A stretch of 64,000 nucleotides of DNA from Glaciecola sp047637355. Its GTDB lineage: Bacteria > Pseudomonadota > Gammaproteobacteria > Enterobacterales > Alteromonadaceae. The translations under genes were made by a program, and so were the position numbers. The notes below the pieces were generated by a model. It did not search any database. It was not told where the DNA came from and was given only the letters and a program-made list of their open reading frames with translations. Numbering within the stretch: position 1 is the first letter of the stretch; each line of letters opens with the position of its first letter. The DNA is taken from assembly GCA_047637355.1 (NCBI GenBank), contig JBLIKA010000004.1, forward strand, positions 31,253-95,252. Reading direction: 5' to 3'. Shown one piece after another: positions 44,311-54,200 of the stretch.

Positions 44311-45720
44311 TTATACACTGTAGTACATTTCAAATTCAACGGGGTGAGTTGACATATTTAATTTTTCAACGTCAGCAGACTTCAGCTTAATGTAAGCGTC
44401 GATCATGTCGTTGCTCATTACGCCACCAACCGTTAAGAAGTCACGGTCTGTATCTAGTGCCGCTAAAGCTTCTTCTAGTGAACTAGCAACTTTAGGGATC
44501 TGCGCCGCTTCTTCAGGTGGTAAGTCGTATAAATCTTTGTTCATTGACTCGCCTGGGTGGATCTTATTCTTTATTCCGTCAAGACCAGCCATCAACAAAG
44601 CAGTAAACGCTAAGTATGGATTAGCTGATGGGTCAGGGAAACGAACTTCGATGCGACGTGCTCTTTCACTCGTTACGTAAGGAATACGAATGGAAGCCGA
44701 ACGGTTGCGCGCTGAGTAAGCTAACATAACTGGTGCTTCGAAACCTGGGACCAAACGCTTGTAAGAGTTGGTTGACGCATTGGCAAAAGCATTGATTGCC
44801 TTCGCATGTTTTATAATGCCGCCGATATAGAACAATGCTTCGTCAGAAAGGCCCGCATAGCTGTCGCCAGCAAAGGTGTTTTTGCCGTCTTTGGTAATTG
44901 ACATATGGCAATGCATACCAGAACCATTATCGCCGACTAGAGGCTTCGGCATAAAGGTAGCAGTTTGGCCGTATGCGTCTGCAACGTTATGCACTACATA
45001 CTTGTATATTTGAATTTCGTCTGCTTTTTTAACCATTGTATTAAATTTACAGGCTATTTCATTTTGTCCTGCAGTGGCAACTTCATGGTGATGAGCTTCA
45101 ACAACTAAACCCATTTCTTCCATAACCAGACACATTGCTCCACGCGTATCATGCGCAGAATCGACTGGAGCTACAGGGAAATATCCGCCTTTAACGCCAG
45201 GACGATGACCTTTATTACCACCTTCGAATTCAGCACCAGAGTTCCAAGCCGCTTCTTCAGCATCAATTTTGAAAAACGAACCAGACATATCTGTGTGGTA
45301 GCGAACGTCGTCGAATAAAAAGAATTCTGGCTCTGGGCCAAATAACACAGCATCTCCGATGCCAGTGGATTTCAAATAGGCTTCACCACGTTTAGCAACT
45401 GAACGCGGGTCACGATCATAACCTTGCATCGTTGATGGCTCGAGAACGTCGCAAGTAATATTAATTTGGGTCTCTTCAGCGAACGGGTCTAAAACCGCCG
45501 TTGTAGGATCTGGCATAAGCACCATGTCAGACTCATTGATGCCTTTCCAGCCGGCAATTGATGAACCGTCGAACATTTTGCCTTCTTCAAAGAAGTCTTC
45601 ATCTACTTGGTGTGTAGGGATAGTAACATGCTGCTCTTTACCCTTTGTATCCGTAAAGCGCAAATCAATAAATTTTGCTTCGCTTTCTTTAATTAGCTCT
45701 AGTGCCGACTCAATTGACAT
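44311..45720 (-). CDS. glnA: Glutamine synthetase GlnA (type I, adenylylated)
   Basis: The 469-residue GSI enzyme makes glutamine from glutamate, ammonia and ATP. Visible marks: MFDGSSIAGWKGINESDM, GPEPEFFLFD, NEIACKFNTMVKKADEIQIYKY, GSGMHCHMS, and MNKDLYDLPPEEA, whose tyrosine is the site of GlnE adenylylation. I start at ATG 45720, with GGAGGG before it; the longer frame to 45798 is not used because its N-terminus does not match. The promoter region carries sigma-54 and NtrC-like elements. Confidence 0.97.
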   Translation of the reverse strand: MSIESALELIKESEAKFIDLRFTDTKGKEQHVTIPTHQVDEDFFEEGKMFDGSSIAGWKGINESDMVLMPDPTTAVLDPFAEETQINITCDVLEPSTMQGYDRDPRSVAKRGEAYLKSTGIGDAVLFGPEPEFFLFDDVRYHTDMSGSFFKIDAEEAAWNSGAEFEGGNKGHRPGVKGGYFPVAPVDSAHDTRGAMCLVMEEMGLVVEAHHHEVATAGQNEIACKFNTMVKKADEIQIYKYVVHNVADAYGQTATFMPKPLVGDNGSGMHCHMSITKDGKNTFAGDSYAGLSDEALFYIGGIIKHAKAINAFANASTNSYKRLVPGFEAPVMLAYSARNRSASIRIPYVTSERARRIEVRFPDPSANPYLAFTALLMAGLDGIKNKIHPGESMNKDLYDLPPEEAAQIPKVASSLEEALAALDTDRDFLTVGGVMSNDMIDAYIKLKSADVEKLNMSTHPVEFEMYYSV

Positions 45721-45734
45721 ACTGCCCTCCGATA

Positions 45735-45818
45735 AAAAAATGTCCTTGCACAGACTTCGCGTCCACACAAATGTTAAAACTATTCTATAAGCTTTCAAAA
45801 TAGCTGTTTAAAACTATA
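45735..45818 (-). promoter_or_regulatory. glnA leader between the sigma-54 start and the ribosome site
   Basis: About 75-85 bases lie between the transcription start expected about 12 bases downstream of the -12 element (near 45808) and the GGAGGG ribosome site at 45724-45732. I see no riboswitch or ORF in it. Confidence 0.4.
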
Positions 45819-45834
45819 AGCGATATTCGTGCCA
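45819..45834 (-). promoter_or_regulatory. Sigma-54 (RpoN) promoter of glnA
   Basis: On the minus strand the sequence TGGCACGAATATCGCT matches the consensus TGGCACG-N4-TTGCW, with GG and GC at the invariant spacing and one departure (T to C in TTGC). It lies about 100 bases upstream of the glnA ATG and points toward it. Confidence 0.85.
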
Positions 45835-45907
45835 TATAGCAATGAAATAAAAGTCCTCGTAAACACTGGCTTGGCATTGAGGTGCGCATTAAATGGCACC
45901 ACCTCCC

Positions 45908-45974
45908 TGCACCAAAAAGATCCCAAAAGAGATTAATTTGGTGCAAAAACATTTTAATGTGTTTATTTGGTGCA
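45908..45974. promoter_or_regulatory. NtrC-like half-sites, probable glnA enhancer
   Basis: TGCACCAAA occurs at 45908-45916, TTTGGTGCA at 45937-45945 and again at 45966-45974. These match half of the NtrC dyad TGCACC-N5-GGTGCA and lie about 100-165 bases upstream of the expected glnA start, the right place for enhancers. The two facing half-sites are 20 bases apart, and partner halves at standard spacing are poor, so true NtrC binding is likely but not certain. GGTGC and GCACC at 45881-45885 and 45896-45900 add more half-site matches. Confidence 0.6.
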
Positions 45975-46159
45975 TATTGATAAGCAATAACCGATTTAAG
46001 CTGACTTCGTTGCTTACCAAAAATCGTTTTTCTGTATTAAAAAATTATTATGCAAGAAAATCAGCTACTTTTCGGTCGTATTGTCGTAAATAAATATAAC
46101 GATATAAGCTAATATAACTTACGCAAAATTTTGCCGACAAAATAACGAGACTGGATGAT

Positions 46160-46795
46160 ATGATGAATTATGTGAAAATTGCTTTTTTTACGCTAGTAAT
46201 TAGTTTTACTGGATGTGTTTCGTGGGTATTTGCAAAGAGTCCGTTTAACGATATGCCAGAGGGTGTTTATACCCTCGATTTGAGTCATGCATCGGTAGTT
46301 TGGAAAGTGTCACATTTGGGCTTATCCAATTATGTTGCTCGGTTTGCAGATTTTGATGCCGCTATTGATTACGATTCTTCGGATATTACAAAAAGCACAG
46401 TGACTGTCAAAATTAATCCTATGTCGATTCAAACGGCTTATCCGAATGCCAAAGAGAAGGATTTTAATAATATTCTTGCTACAGACAAAAACTGGTTCAA
46501 TGCTGCTGAATTTGCCAGTATCGACTTCGTTTCTACCTCAATAGAAATGACTGGAGAGAAAACTGCGGTGATGCAAGGCAATCTTACCTTCTTGGGTTTA
46601 TCTAGAACCGTTTCGCTTGATGTTAAATTTAATGGCGCGATGCTAAAGCAGCCTTTTAATGGCAAACCAACGATGGGATTTTCTGCAACCACAATGATAA
46701 AACGTACAAACTGGGGAATGGACAAATATGCACCGAATATTGGTGATGACGTTGAAGTGCTGATTGAAGGCGAGTTTGTTAAAACAGATGGTTAA
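46160..46795 (+). CDS. YceI family periplasmic lipid-binding protein (first copy)
   Basis: This 211-residue protein has a signal peptide (about residues 1-25) and the YceI fold: EGVYTLDLSHASVVWKVSHLGLSNYVARF, then MQGNLTFLGLSRTVSLDVKF and FSATTMIKRTNWGMDKYAPNIGDDVEVLIEGEF. YceI proteins bind isoprenoid quinone-like lipids in a lipocalin-like barrel in the periplasm. It is followed by cytochrome b561 with an 8-base overlap, and then by a second YceI gene, so this is probably one operon for handling a hydrophobic redox cofactor or related lipid. Confidence 0.9.
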   Translation: MMNYVKIAFFTLVISFTGCVSWVFAKSPFNDMPEGVYTLDLSHASVVWKVSHLGLSNYVARFADFDAAIDYDSSDITKSTVTVKINPMSIQTAYPNAKEKDFNNILATDKNWFNAAEFASIDFVSTSIEMTGEKTAVMQGNLTFLGLSRTVSLDVKFNGAMLKQPFNGKPTMGFSATTMIKRTNWGMDKYAPNIGDDVEVLIEGEFVKTDG

Positions 46796-47366
46796 CAACC
46801 TCACTGGCAAGCAAAATCGATATCATAGTCTAAGTATTTTATTGCATTGGACGGTAGTTATTGGGCTTTTATTTATGTTTGCGAGTGGCTTGTATATGGT
46901 CAACGGAGACATCAGTAAGGCAGATCAATACAAGCTCTTTCAAATCCACAAAGCAGCCGGCGTTGTAATGTTGTGGGCTTTACTTATCCGCGTTAGTGTG
47001 CGAGTGCTTATTCCTGCTCCTGAGCTCCCTGAAGGATTTTCAAGGAACGACAAGGTAAAAGCAAAAACAGGACATCTAGTGTTGTACATCGCTGTTGTTA
47101 TTATGCCTTTATCCGGCTGGCTAATGGTATCGGCGAGTCCTTTTGGCCTACCCACTTTTGTATTTGTTGACTGGATAAAATGGCCCCATATTCCTGGCGT
47201 CGCTCGGAACAAAGTAATTGAAACGATTGCAAACAATACACATTGGATAACGGCATCAATTTTGTCTGCACTTATTATCGGCCACGTCGGGGCCGTTATC
47301 TGGCATAGAAAGAAACACGGGGTGAATTTATTGAATCGTATTTGGTGGTCAAAGGCTAAAAGATAG
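46788..47366 (+). CDS. Cytochrome b561
   Basis: This 192-residue membrane protein has four hydrophobic segments and the family opening RYHSLSILLHWTVVIGLLFMFASGLYM, with histidines for two haems (HSLSILLHW, FQIHKAAGVVMLW, THWITASILSALIIGHV). Bacterial b561 oxidises quinol in the inner membrane. I start at ATG 46788, which overlaps the YceI stop; the longer frame to 46764 lies in YceI. Sandwiched between two YceI genes, a common pairing in proteobacteria. Confidence 0.9.
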   Translation: MVNNLTGKQNRYHSLSILLHWTVVIGLLFMFASGLYMVNGDISKADQYKLFQIHKAAGVVMLWALLIRVSVRVLIPAPELPEGFSRNDKVKAKTGHLVLYIAVVIMPLSGWLMVSASPFGLPTFVFVDWIKWPHIPGVARNKVIETIANNTHWITASILSALIIGHVGAVIWHRKKHGVNLLNRIWWSKAKR

Positions 47367-47409
47367 ACCATTCGATATCCTCCCAGCTTATATTTTGGAA
47401 AACGGTAAA

Positions 47410-48027
47410 ATGTTAAAAACACACTTTAAATTTGAGAGCACAACAAAGCCCTCGACAGAGAAAAAAAGCTATTACTTCTCTTTTACTACTCTTGTAATGG
47501 TTTTGCTGGTTGCGGGTATTGATTCAGCGCAGGCATCGAGTCAAGAAAAACTAACCGTCAGTGCAAAAGGTAGTCAAATTACCTTTGCAGGCGAACATGT
47601 TGGTATGACCTTTTCAGGCGTTTTTAACAAGTGGGATGCCGAACTTATATTACCACCCGAAACATCACCAAAAATAATAGCGACGTTTGATGTTGCGTCT
47701 GCCAAAACCGGGGACAGCACTTACGACAGCACATTACCTGAGGGGGATTGGTTTGATGTTGAAAATCACCCCACAGGTGTATTTAAAAGCAGTCAAATTA
47801 TCGCTAAAGACAATGATTACCAAGTAACGGGGACGTTAACATTGCGCGGCATCAGCCAACCAGTTTCATTCTTATTAAAGAATAACAGCACAACATTAAC
47901 GGCAAGTTTCAGTATAGACCGACTCGCGTATAAAATCGGAATGGATTCAGATCCTGACGCTGAATGGGTGAGCAAAGAAATAAAAATGACGTTAACCCTG
48001 CTCAAAGAAAATAAAAAGGAGATTTAA
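47410..48027 (+). CDS. YceI family protein (second copy)
   Basis: The 205-residue protein has an N-terminal hydrophobic signal (after a 24-residue polar start, about residues 25-46, ending DSAQA-SS), then the YceI barrel: EKLTVSAKGSQITFAGEHVGMTFSGVFNKWDAEL, LTLRGISQPVSFLLK, FSIDRLAYKIGMDSDPDAEWVSKEIKMTLTL. It is divergent from the first copy, so this is not a recent duplication. ATG at 47410 preferred over TTG 47395. It closes the YceI-b561-YceI operon. Confidence 0.88.
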   Translation: MLKTHFKFESTTKPSTEKKSYYFSFTTLVMVLLVAGIDSAQASSQEKLTVSAKGSQITFAGEHVGMTFSGVFNKWDAELILPPETSPKIIATFDVASAKTGDSTYDSTLPEGDWFDVENHPTGVFKSSQIIAKDNDYQVTGTLTLRGISQPVSFLLKNNSTTLTASFSIDRLAYKIGMDSDPDAEWVSKEIKMTLTLLKENKKEI

Positions 48028-48218
48028 AGTCAACGGAAATCTAAATGTGCAGTTAAATAGATGGCTCGTAGCTTGAAAATCAAGGATTTATTCCAGTTTT
48101 GATTGTTTTTTGTGACTAAATGATAAAGTTTGTCGCTAATTGCTGAATAAATCTGTAGAATCCGCGCCCAACAATCTAAGGGGTTTTTCCCTTCGCATTT
48201 ATTTATTGAGAGTAAAAC

Positions 48219-50048
48219 ATGCCTTCAGCCATTGCAAATCTTCGCAATATCGCGATTATCGCTCACGTCGACCACGGTAAAACGACCCTAGTTGATAAGC
48301 TTCTTCAACAATCAGGCACATTAGAAAGCCGAGGTGTAGCCGAAGAACGCGTAATGGATTCAAACGACATTGAAAAAGAACGTGGTATTACGATCCTTGC
48401 TAAAAACACAGCGATTAACTGGAATGAATACCGCATCAATATCGTGGATACTCCAGGACACGCTGACTTCGGTGGTGAAGTTGAACGTGTTATGTCTATG
48501 GTCGACTCTGTGCTCCTATTAGTAGACGCGCAAGAAGGACCGATGCCGCAAACGCGTTTCGTAACACAAAAAGCTTTCGCACAAGGTCTTAAGCCAATCG
48601 TTGTTATCAATAAAATTGACAAGCCAGGTGCACGTCCTGATTGGGTAGTTGATCAAGTATTCGATCTTTTTGACAATCTAGGTGCTACTGACGAACAGCT
48701 TGACTTCCAAGTTGTTTATGCGTCTGCAATTAATGGCTGGGCAACAATGGATTACAACGTGCCTAGTGACAGCATGCAGCCTTTGTTTCAGGCTATCGTT
48801 GACCAAGTAGAAGCGCCAAACGGCGACCCTGCGGCTCCGTTACAAATGCAAATTTCACAACTTGATTACAATTCTTATGTTGGTGTAATTGGTGTTGGCC
48901 GCATCACTAGCGGTACCGTAAAGATAAATCAGCAAGTGACTGTGGTAAACGCCAAAGGCGAGAAGCGTAATGGTAAAGTTGGTAAAGTATTAGGTTATTT
49001 AGGCCTCGAACGCCATGATATTGAATCTGCAGATGCAGGGGATATTGTTGCAATTACTGGTTTAGGTGAGTTAAAAATTTCCGATACAGTGTGTGACGTT
49101 AACCACGTTGTAGCGCTTAAACCTTTATCTGTAGACGAACCAACTGTTATCATGACTTTCCAAGTAAACACGTCTCCATTTGCAGGTAAAGAAGGTAAGT
49201 ACGTTACATCACGCAATATCCTTGAACGCTTACAACACGAATTAGTGCACAACGTTGCCCTGCGTGTTGAAGAGATGAGCGATCCTGATAAATTTAGGGT
49301 TTCTGGTCGTGGTGAACTTCACTTGGGTATATTGATTGAAAACATGCGGCGAGAAGGTTACGAGTTAGCAGTATCTCGTCCAGAAGTTATTCTGAAAACG
49401 GTAGATGGCAAGCTGATGGAACCGTTCGAAACATTGACGATCGATGTTGAAGAACAACATCAAGGTGCTATGATTGAGCAACTTGGTATGCGTAAAGGTG
49501 AAATGACGAACATGACACCAGACGGCAAGGGTCGCACACGTGTCGACTTCATCATTCCAAGTCGTGGCTTGATTGGTTTTCAAACTGACTTCATGACAAT
49601 GACATCGGGTTCTGGATTGATTTATCATTCGTTTGACCATTATGGCCCGCACAAAGGCGGAAGTATTGGCACACGTAAAAATGGTGTACTGATTGCTAAC
49701 GCTACAGGTAAAGCACTTACCAATGCAATATTTAACTTGCAAGAACGTGGTCGCATGTTTATTGGACATGGTATTGAAGTTTATGAAGGTATGATTATCG
49801 GTATTCACAGCCGTGAAAACGACTTAACTGTGAATGCGCTTAAAGGCAAACAGTTAACCAATGTTCGTGCTTCAGGTACTGATGAAGCACAGACCTTAGT
49901 ACCACCAATTGTTTATACACTTGAGCAAGCGCTAGAATTTATAGATGACGATGAGTTAGTGGAAGTAACACCGCTGAGCATACGCCTTCGTAAAAAGTTA
50001 TTGTCTGAGAACGAGCGTAAGCGAGCTGGTCGTCCTAAAAAGGATTAG
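48219..50048 (+). CDS. typA: Translational GTPase TypA/BipA
   Basis: This 609-residue ribosome-associated GTPase shows G1 AHVDHGKTT, the switch II DTPGHADFGGEVERVM, NKID (G4), the EF-G-like domains, and the BipA-specific C-terminal segment with GRMFIGHGIEVYEGMIIG and VRASGTDEAQTLVPP. It acts in ribosome assembly and stress response. Its stop is followed by a strong terminator at 50081. It is a single-gene unit. Confidence 0.97.
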   Translation: MPSAIANLRNIAIIAHVDHGKTTLVDKLLQQSGTLESRGVAEERVMDSNDIEKERGITILAKNTAINWNEYRINIVDTPGHADFGGEVERVMSMVDSVLLLVDAQEGPMPQTRFVTQKAFAQGLKPIVVINKIDKPGARPDWVVDQVFDLFDNLGATDEQLDFQVVYASAINGWATMDYNVPSDSMQPLFQAIVDQVEAPNGDPAAPLQMQISQLDYNSYVGVIGVGRITSGTVKINQQVTVVNAKGEKRNGKVGKVLGYLGLERHDIESADAGDIVAITGLGELKISDTVCDVNHVVALKPLSVDEPTVIMTFQVNTSPFAGKEGKYVTSRNILERLQHELVHNVALRVEEMSDPDKFRVSGRGELHLGILIENMRREGYELAVSRPEVILKTVDGKLMEPFETLTIDVEEQHQGAMIEQLGMRKGEMTNMTPDGKGRTRVDFIIPSRGLIGFQTDFMTMTSGSGLIYHSFDHYGPHKGGSIGTRKNGVLIANATGKALTNAIFNLQERGRMFIGHGIEVYEGMIIGIHSRENDLTVNALKGKQLTNVRASGTDEAQTLVPPIVYTLEQALEFIDDDELVEVTPLSIRLRKKLLSENERKRAGRPKKD

Positions 50049-50080
50049 TCTGGCGCCTCAACTCCGTTAGTAGATGAATT

Positions 50081-50105
50081 AAACCCAGCAATTGCTGGGT
50101 TTTTT
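50081..50105 (+). terminator. Intrinsic terminator after typA
   Basis: AACCCAGC and GCTGGGTT form a perfect 8-bp stem with the four-base loop AATT, followed by T5. It lies 33 bases beyond the typA stop. Confidence 0.9.
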
Positions 50106-50212
50106 ATTATCAACTAGCCATGTAACAAACATTGTAAAAAACTGAACCTATTAATGACTTTTAACGTAGACTTTGGTCTATAAAATCAAAAACTCAATGA
50201 GATAATTTGTTT

Positions 50213-51259
50213 ATGACGATTCGCCGAAGTTACCTACCTATGTTTGTATTCACGTTAGTTTTTGCCAGCACTGTGAATGCCCAGTCTTGGGGTGGTAGAG
50301 GTGAAAGTAAAACTAAAGTGTTGGTTGAGCCTTTGGCGTATCAAGCTCAGCAATCTAGTCTTGAAGCTGTAGGCACTGCGGAAGCGGTGAAATCCATTAT
50401 TTTATTCCCAGCGGTTAGTGAAAGAGTGATTTCGGTCAACTTCGTTCCTGGTCAAAAAGTTGAAAAGGACCACGTTTTATTAACACTTTATAACGAACGT
50501 GAGGCAATTGCATTCGAACGCGGGAAAATACAGTTAAACGACGCAACAAGAGAATACAACCGCTTAGTAGAGAGTCGCAAAAAAGGCGCTGCAGCTCAGA
50601 GCCAAGTAGATATTGCTAGTACACAGCTCGCCTTTGCAGAAATTGCCGTAAAGGAAGCAGAAGTTGCGCTAAGAGAACGGATTATCAAAGCTCCTTTTAG
50701 CGGTATTGTTGGCTTCACTGACGTGGAGGTTGGTGACCGTATTACCCAACAAACCAGAATCACTACGCTGGATGATAGAAAGACGCTTTTTATTAATTTT
50801 TCAGCACCTGAAGTAGCATTGGCAGTCCTCAGCAGTCAGCCTGAAGTAACATTAACTCCTTGGCAAAACCGCAGCGTTAATATTAGCGCTAGCATCGCTC
50901 AAATAGACACCCGAATTAGTGAACTTGACCGGACAATCAAAGTTAGGGCAAAATTAAATAATATCGACGATAAATATCGACCCGGTATGAGCTTCAGAGT
51001 GAAGTTGTCGGTTGAAGGCCAGGAATATGTTGCTATTCCTGAAGCAGCGCTATTGTGGGGTGCGACTGGCGCATACGTTTGGCAAATGTTTGATGGCAAA
51101 GCCAATAGAGTAGATGTGCAGATACAAGAACGCTTACGTGGGACAATTTTAGTAATTGGAGAATTTAACGCTGAGGCAATGCTGGTGGTGGAAGGTGTGC
51201 AACAGTTGCGACAGGGGCAAAGTCTTGAGGCGTTAAATAAGCCTGAGGTCGTGTCATGA
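50213..51259 (+). CDS. RND efflux periplasmic adaptor (MFP) subunit
   Basis: This 348-residue membrane fusion protein has a signal peptide (about residues 1-24), a biotinyl-lipoyl-like half-domain LFPAVSERVISVNFVPGQKVEKDHVLLTLY, a helical hairpin (residues ~95-155), and the second half FSGIVGFTDVEVGDRITQQT, then the beta-barrel RPGMSFRVKLSVEGQEYVAIPEAALLWGATGAYVW. It links the RND pump to an outer-membrane channel. The stop overlaps the pump start by four bases. ATG 50213 preferred over TTG 50207. No TolC gene is in the window. Confidence 0.9.
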   Translation: MTIRRSYLPMFVFTLVFASTVNAQSWGGRGESKTKVLVEPLAYQAQQSSLEAVGTAEAVKSIILFPAVSERVISVNFVPGQKVEKDHVLLTLYNEREAIAFERGKIQLNDATREYNRLVESRKKGAAAQSQVDIASTQLAFAEIAVKEAEVALRERIIKAPFSGIVGFTDVEVGDRITQQTRITTLDDRKTLFINFSAPEVALAVLSSQPEVTLTPWQNRSVNISASIAQIDTRISELDRTIKVRAKLNNIDDKYRPGMSFRVKLSVEGQEYVAIPEAALLWGATGAYVWQMFDGKANRVDVQIQERLRGTILVIGEFNAEAMLVVEGVQQLRQGQSLEALNKPEVVS

Positions 51260-54200
51260 AAAAAAATGATTCAAGTCAAATAAACGATTTACCCTCACTC
51301 TCTATTCGCCGCCCTGTGCTGGTTATGGTAATGAACCTGCTTATCATTTTAGCAGGCTTTGCCGCCGTTAATGACTTAGAAATTAGGGAACTACCTGATG
51401 TAGACCGCCCAATCGTCACTGTTTCAGCTAATTATCCTGGAGGTTCTCCTGAGACTGTTGATAGTGAAGTAACCAGCCGTTTAGAAGGGGCGGTTGCCAG
51501 AGTTAGCGGTGTTGACTCAATTAACGCCTCTAGTGAAGAAGGCTCTTCACGGATTCGTGTTGAATTTCGCCCCGGCACGGATCTCGAGGATGCTGCAAAT
51601 GAGCTCCGTGAATCAGTTAGCCGAGTGCAACGCATGTTACCTGCAGAAGTTGAGCAGCTATCAATTATAAAAGCAGACAACGACGCTCAGGCAGTTGTAA
51701 GCTTAGCCATAAGTAGCGACAGCCTAGATATGGAGACGTTAACCGAACGTGTTGAGGTTGACTTAGCGCCGCTATTTTTGAGTATTCCCGGCGTTGCTGA
51801 TGTATCGCTAGACGGTCAACGCCAGCGCGTTATGCGAGTATCTGTCGACCCATTACGTTTGACCAGCTTCAACCTTTCCATGACCGACGTGTCTGCAGCT
51901 TTGCGCTTAGCGCCATTCGATGTACCTGCTGGCAGTGTTAAATCGCAAGACCAAGAATTGATTGTGAGGGCTGATGCAACTTCTGTATCTACACAAGATA
52001 TTGAGCAAATTTTAATTTCCGGTGATACTCGAATAGGTGATGTTGCGAGTGTTTATTTTGGCCCCGCCGATTCCCGTAGTATGGTCAGACTCGATGGCAA
52101 ACCCGTTGTAGGTTTAGGTATCATACGACAGGCGCGCTCCAATACTATAGAAATTTCTGATGAAGTGCTGGCGATGGTTAAAAGCCTAGATACCCGCTTT
52201 ACTGACCTAAATATTGTTGTCACATCCGATGATGCAGAATTTATTCGTAGTTCGGTAAATGAAGTAATGATGTCTCTAGGGCTAACTATATTATTAGTTA
52301 TTGGCACGTTGTGGCTGTTTTTAGGTAGCTTCAGAGCTACCTTAGTGCCAGCACTGTCGATACCAGTCTCATTAGTCGGCGCGCTAGTTATCATGTGGGT
52401 CCTTGGCTTCTCTATCAATATCCTAACCTTACTAGCGTTAGTGCTTGGAACCGGGCTTATTGTTGATGATGCCATCGTGGTATCCGAAAACATTCAGCGC
52501 CGCCGTGCCCAAGGTATGGGGTCAAGAGCCGCCGCGGTTTTAGGTACAAGAGAAGTTTTCTTTGCGGTCGTTGCCACCACTGCTGTCCTTGCTGCAGTTT
52601 TTATTCCTATCGCTTTTTTACCATCTACCGCCGGCAGACTATTCAGAGAGTTTGGAGGAGTGCTAGCCGGCGCAGTAATAATTTCCTCATTCGTTGCATT
52701 GAGTTTAGTACCAGCGTTAACAGCCAAGTTGCCGAAAAAGACAACGAATAATAGCTTTTTTGACCGTACGCTAGGTGCCTTTGGTACTCGCATGTTAAAT
52801 GGGTATATGGCTTTGCTTCACCAGGCTTTGCGTTTTTCATGGTTAACAGTGTTAGTGTCAGTTGTATCTGCTGGCGGCGCCGCATTGCTTTATGAACAAA
52901 TTGAAAATCAACTTTTACCTGCTGAAGACAGAGGTGTTATACGGGTTTTTGCGCGAGGTCCCGATGGTGCCGGATTAAATTATATGAATCGACAAGCCGA
53001 GAAGATGGAAGAGATCCTACTGCCTTATGTTAAGGATGCAGACGTCGATTCGATTTATACGGTTGTTGGCCGCTGGGATCCTAATTTAGTTTTCATCACT
53101 GTACCACTTGCACATTGGGACGAGAGAGAAAAGTCACAGCAAGATATTATAAATGAAATGCGACCTAATCTTGCTGCAATTCCTGGAGCCCCAGCGCGCG
53201 CATTTGGAAGTAACAGCCTAAATCTGCGTGGTCAAGGTGGCGGCTTGGAATTGGCGCTTACAGGTGATACCTACGCGCGTATTTATGAGTCTGCACTGGC
53301 TTTCGGTAAACTTATTGAAGAAACACTACCCGAGCTTGGCAGGCCTAATATTGGTTACCAGCCAACCCAACCACAACTGAGAGTGAACATTGATAGACGC
53401 AGAGCAGAGGAATTAGGCGTCCCTTTCAGTGATATATCGACTACATTAAGAGCCGCCATCAGTGGCGACGACATAACCGATCTCAATATTGGCGATCAAG
53501 CGATTCCATTAATATTGCAGTCATCGAAGAGGAACACCGCTAATCCGTCCGATTTAACGAACCTCTTCGTAAAATCAAATAACGGAATTTTAGTGCCATT
53601 ATCGAGTCTCGCATTTATTAGTGAAGAGGGGGTTGCCGCTGAATTGGAGCGCCACGCTCAGCGCAGAGCTATTGAAATTGATTTAGAGCTACCTGACAGT
53701 ATAACGATGGCAGAAGCTGTTGAGCGAATACGTGATATCGCTAATCAAAATCTACCGGATGGAATCGGACTCGTGTTTTTAGGCGAAGCGCTTACTTTTG
53801 AAGAAACATCGAACCAAATTGCCATGACCTATTTATTTGCATTCATTATTGTATTGCTAGTGTTGGCAGCTCAATTTGAGAGTATCAATAGTGCAATTGT
53901 GGTCATGCTAACAGTACCTTTTGGTATCGCAGCTGCTATCTATGCCCTTTACCTTACGGGCACTTCGATCAATATTTATTCTCAAATAGGACTCGTCATG
54001 CTCATCGGCTTAATTGCAAAAAATTCTATTCTACTAGTTGAATTTGCTGACCAACTGCGAGATCGAGGTATGGCAGTTAATGACGCGATAGTTCAGGCTG
54101 CATCTGTTCGATTACGTCCAATAATGATGACCTTAATGTCGACAATATTAGGTGGATTGCCCTTAATACTGTCAACGGGCGCAGGCGCTGAATCAAGAAA

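Noticed and set aside
45893..46093. 66-residue open frame inside the glnA enhancer region
   Set aside because: It runs over the NtrC-like sites, lacks a ribosome site and has a random-looking basic composition.
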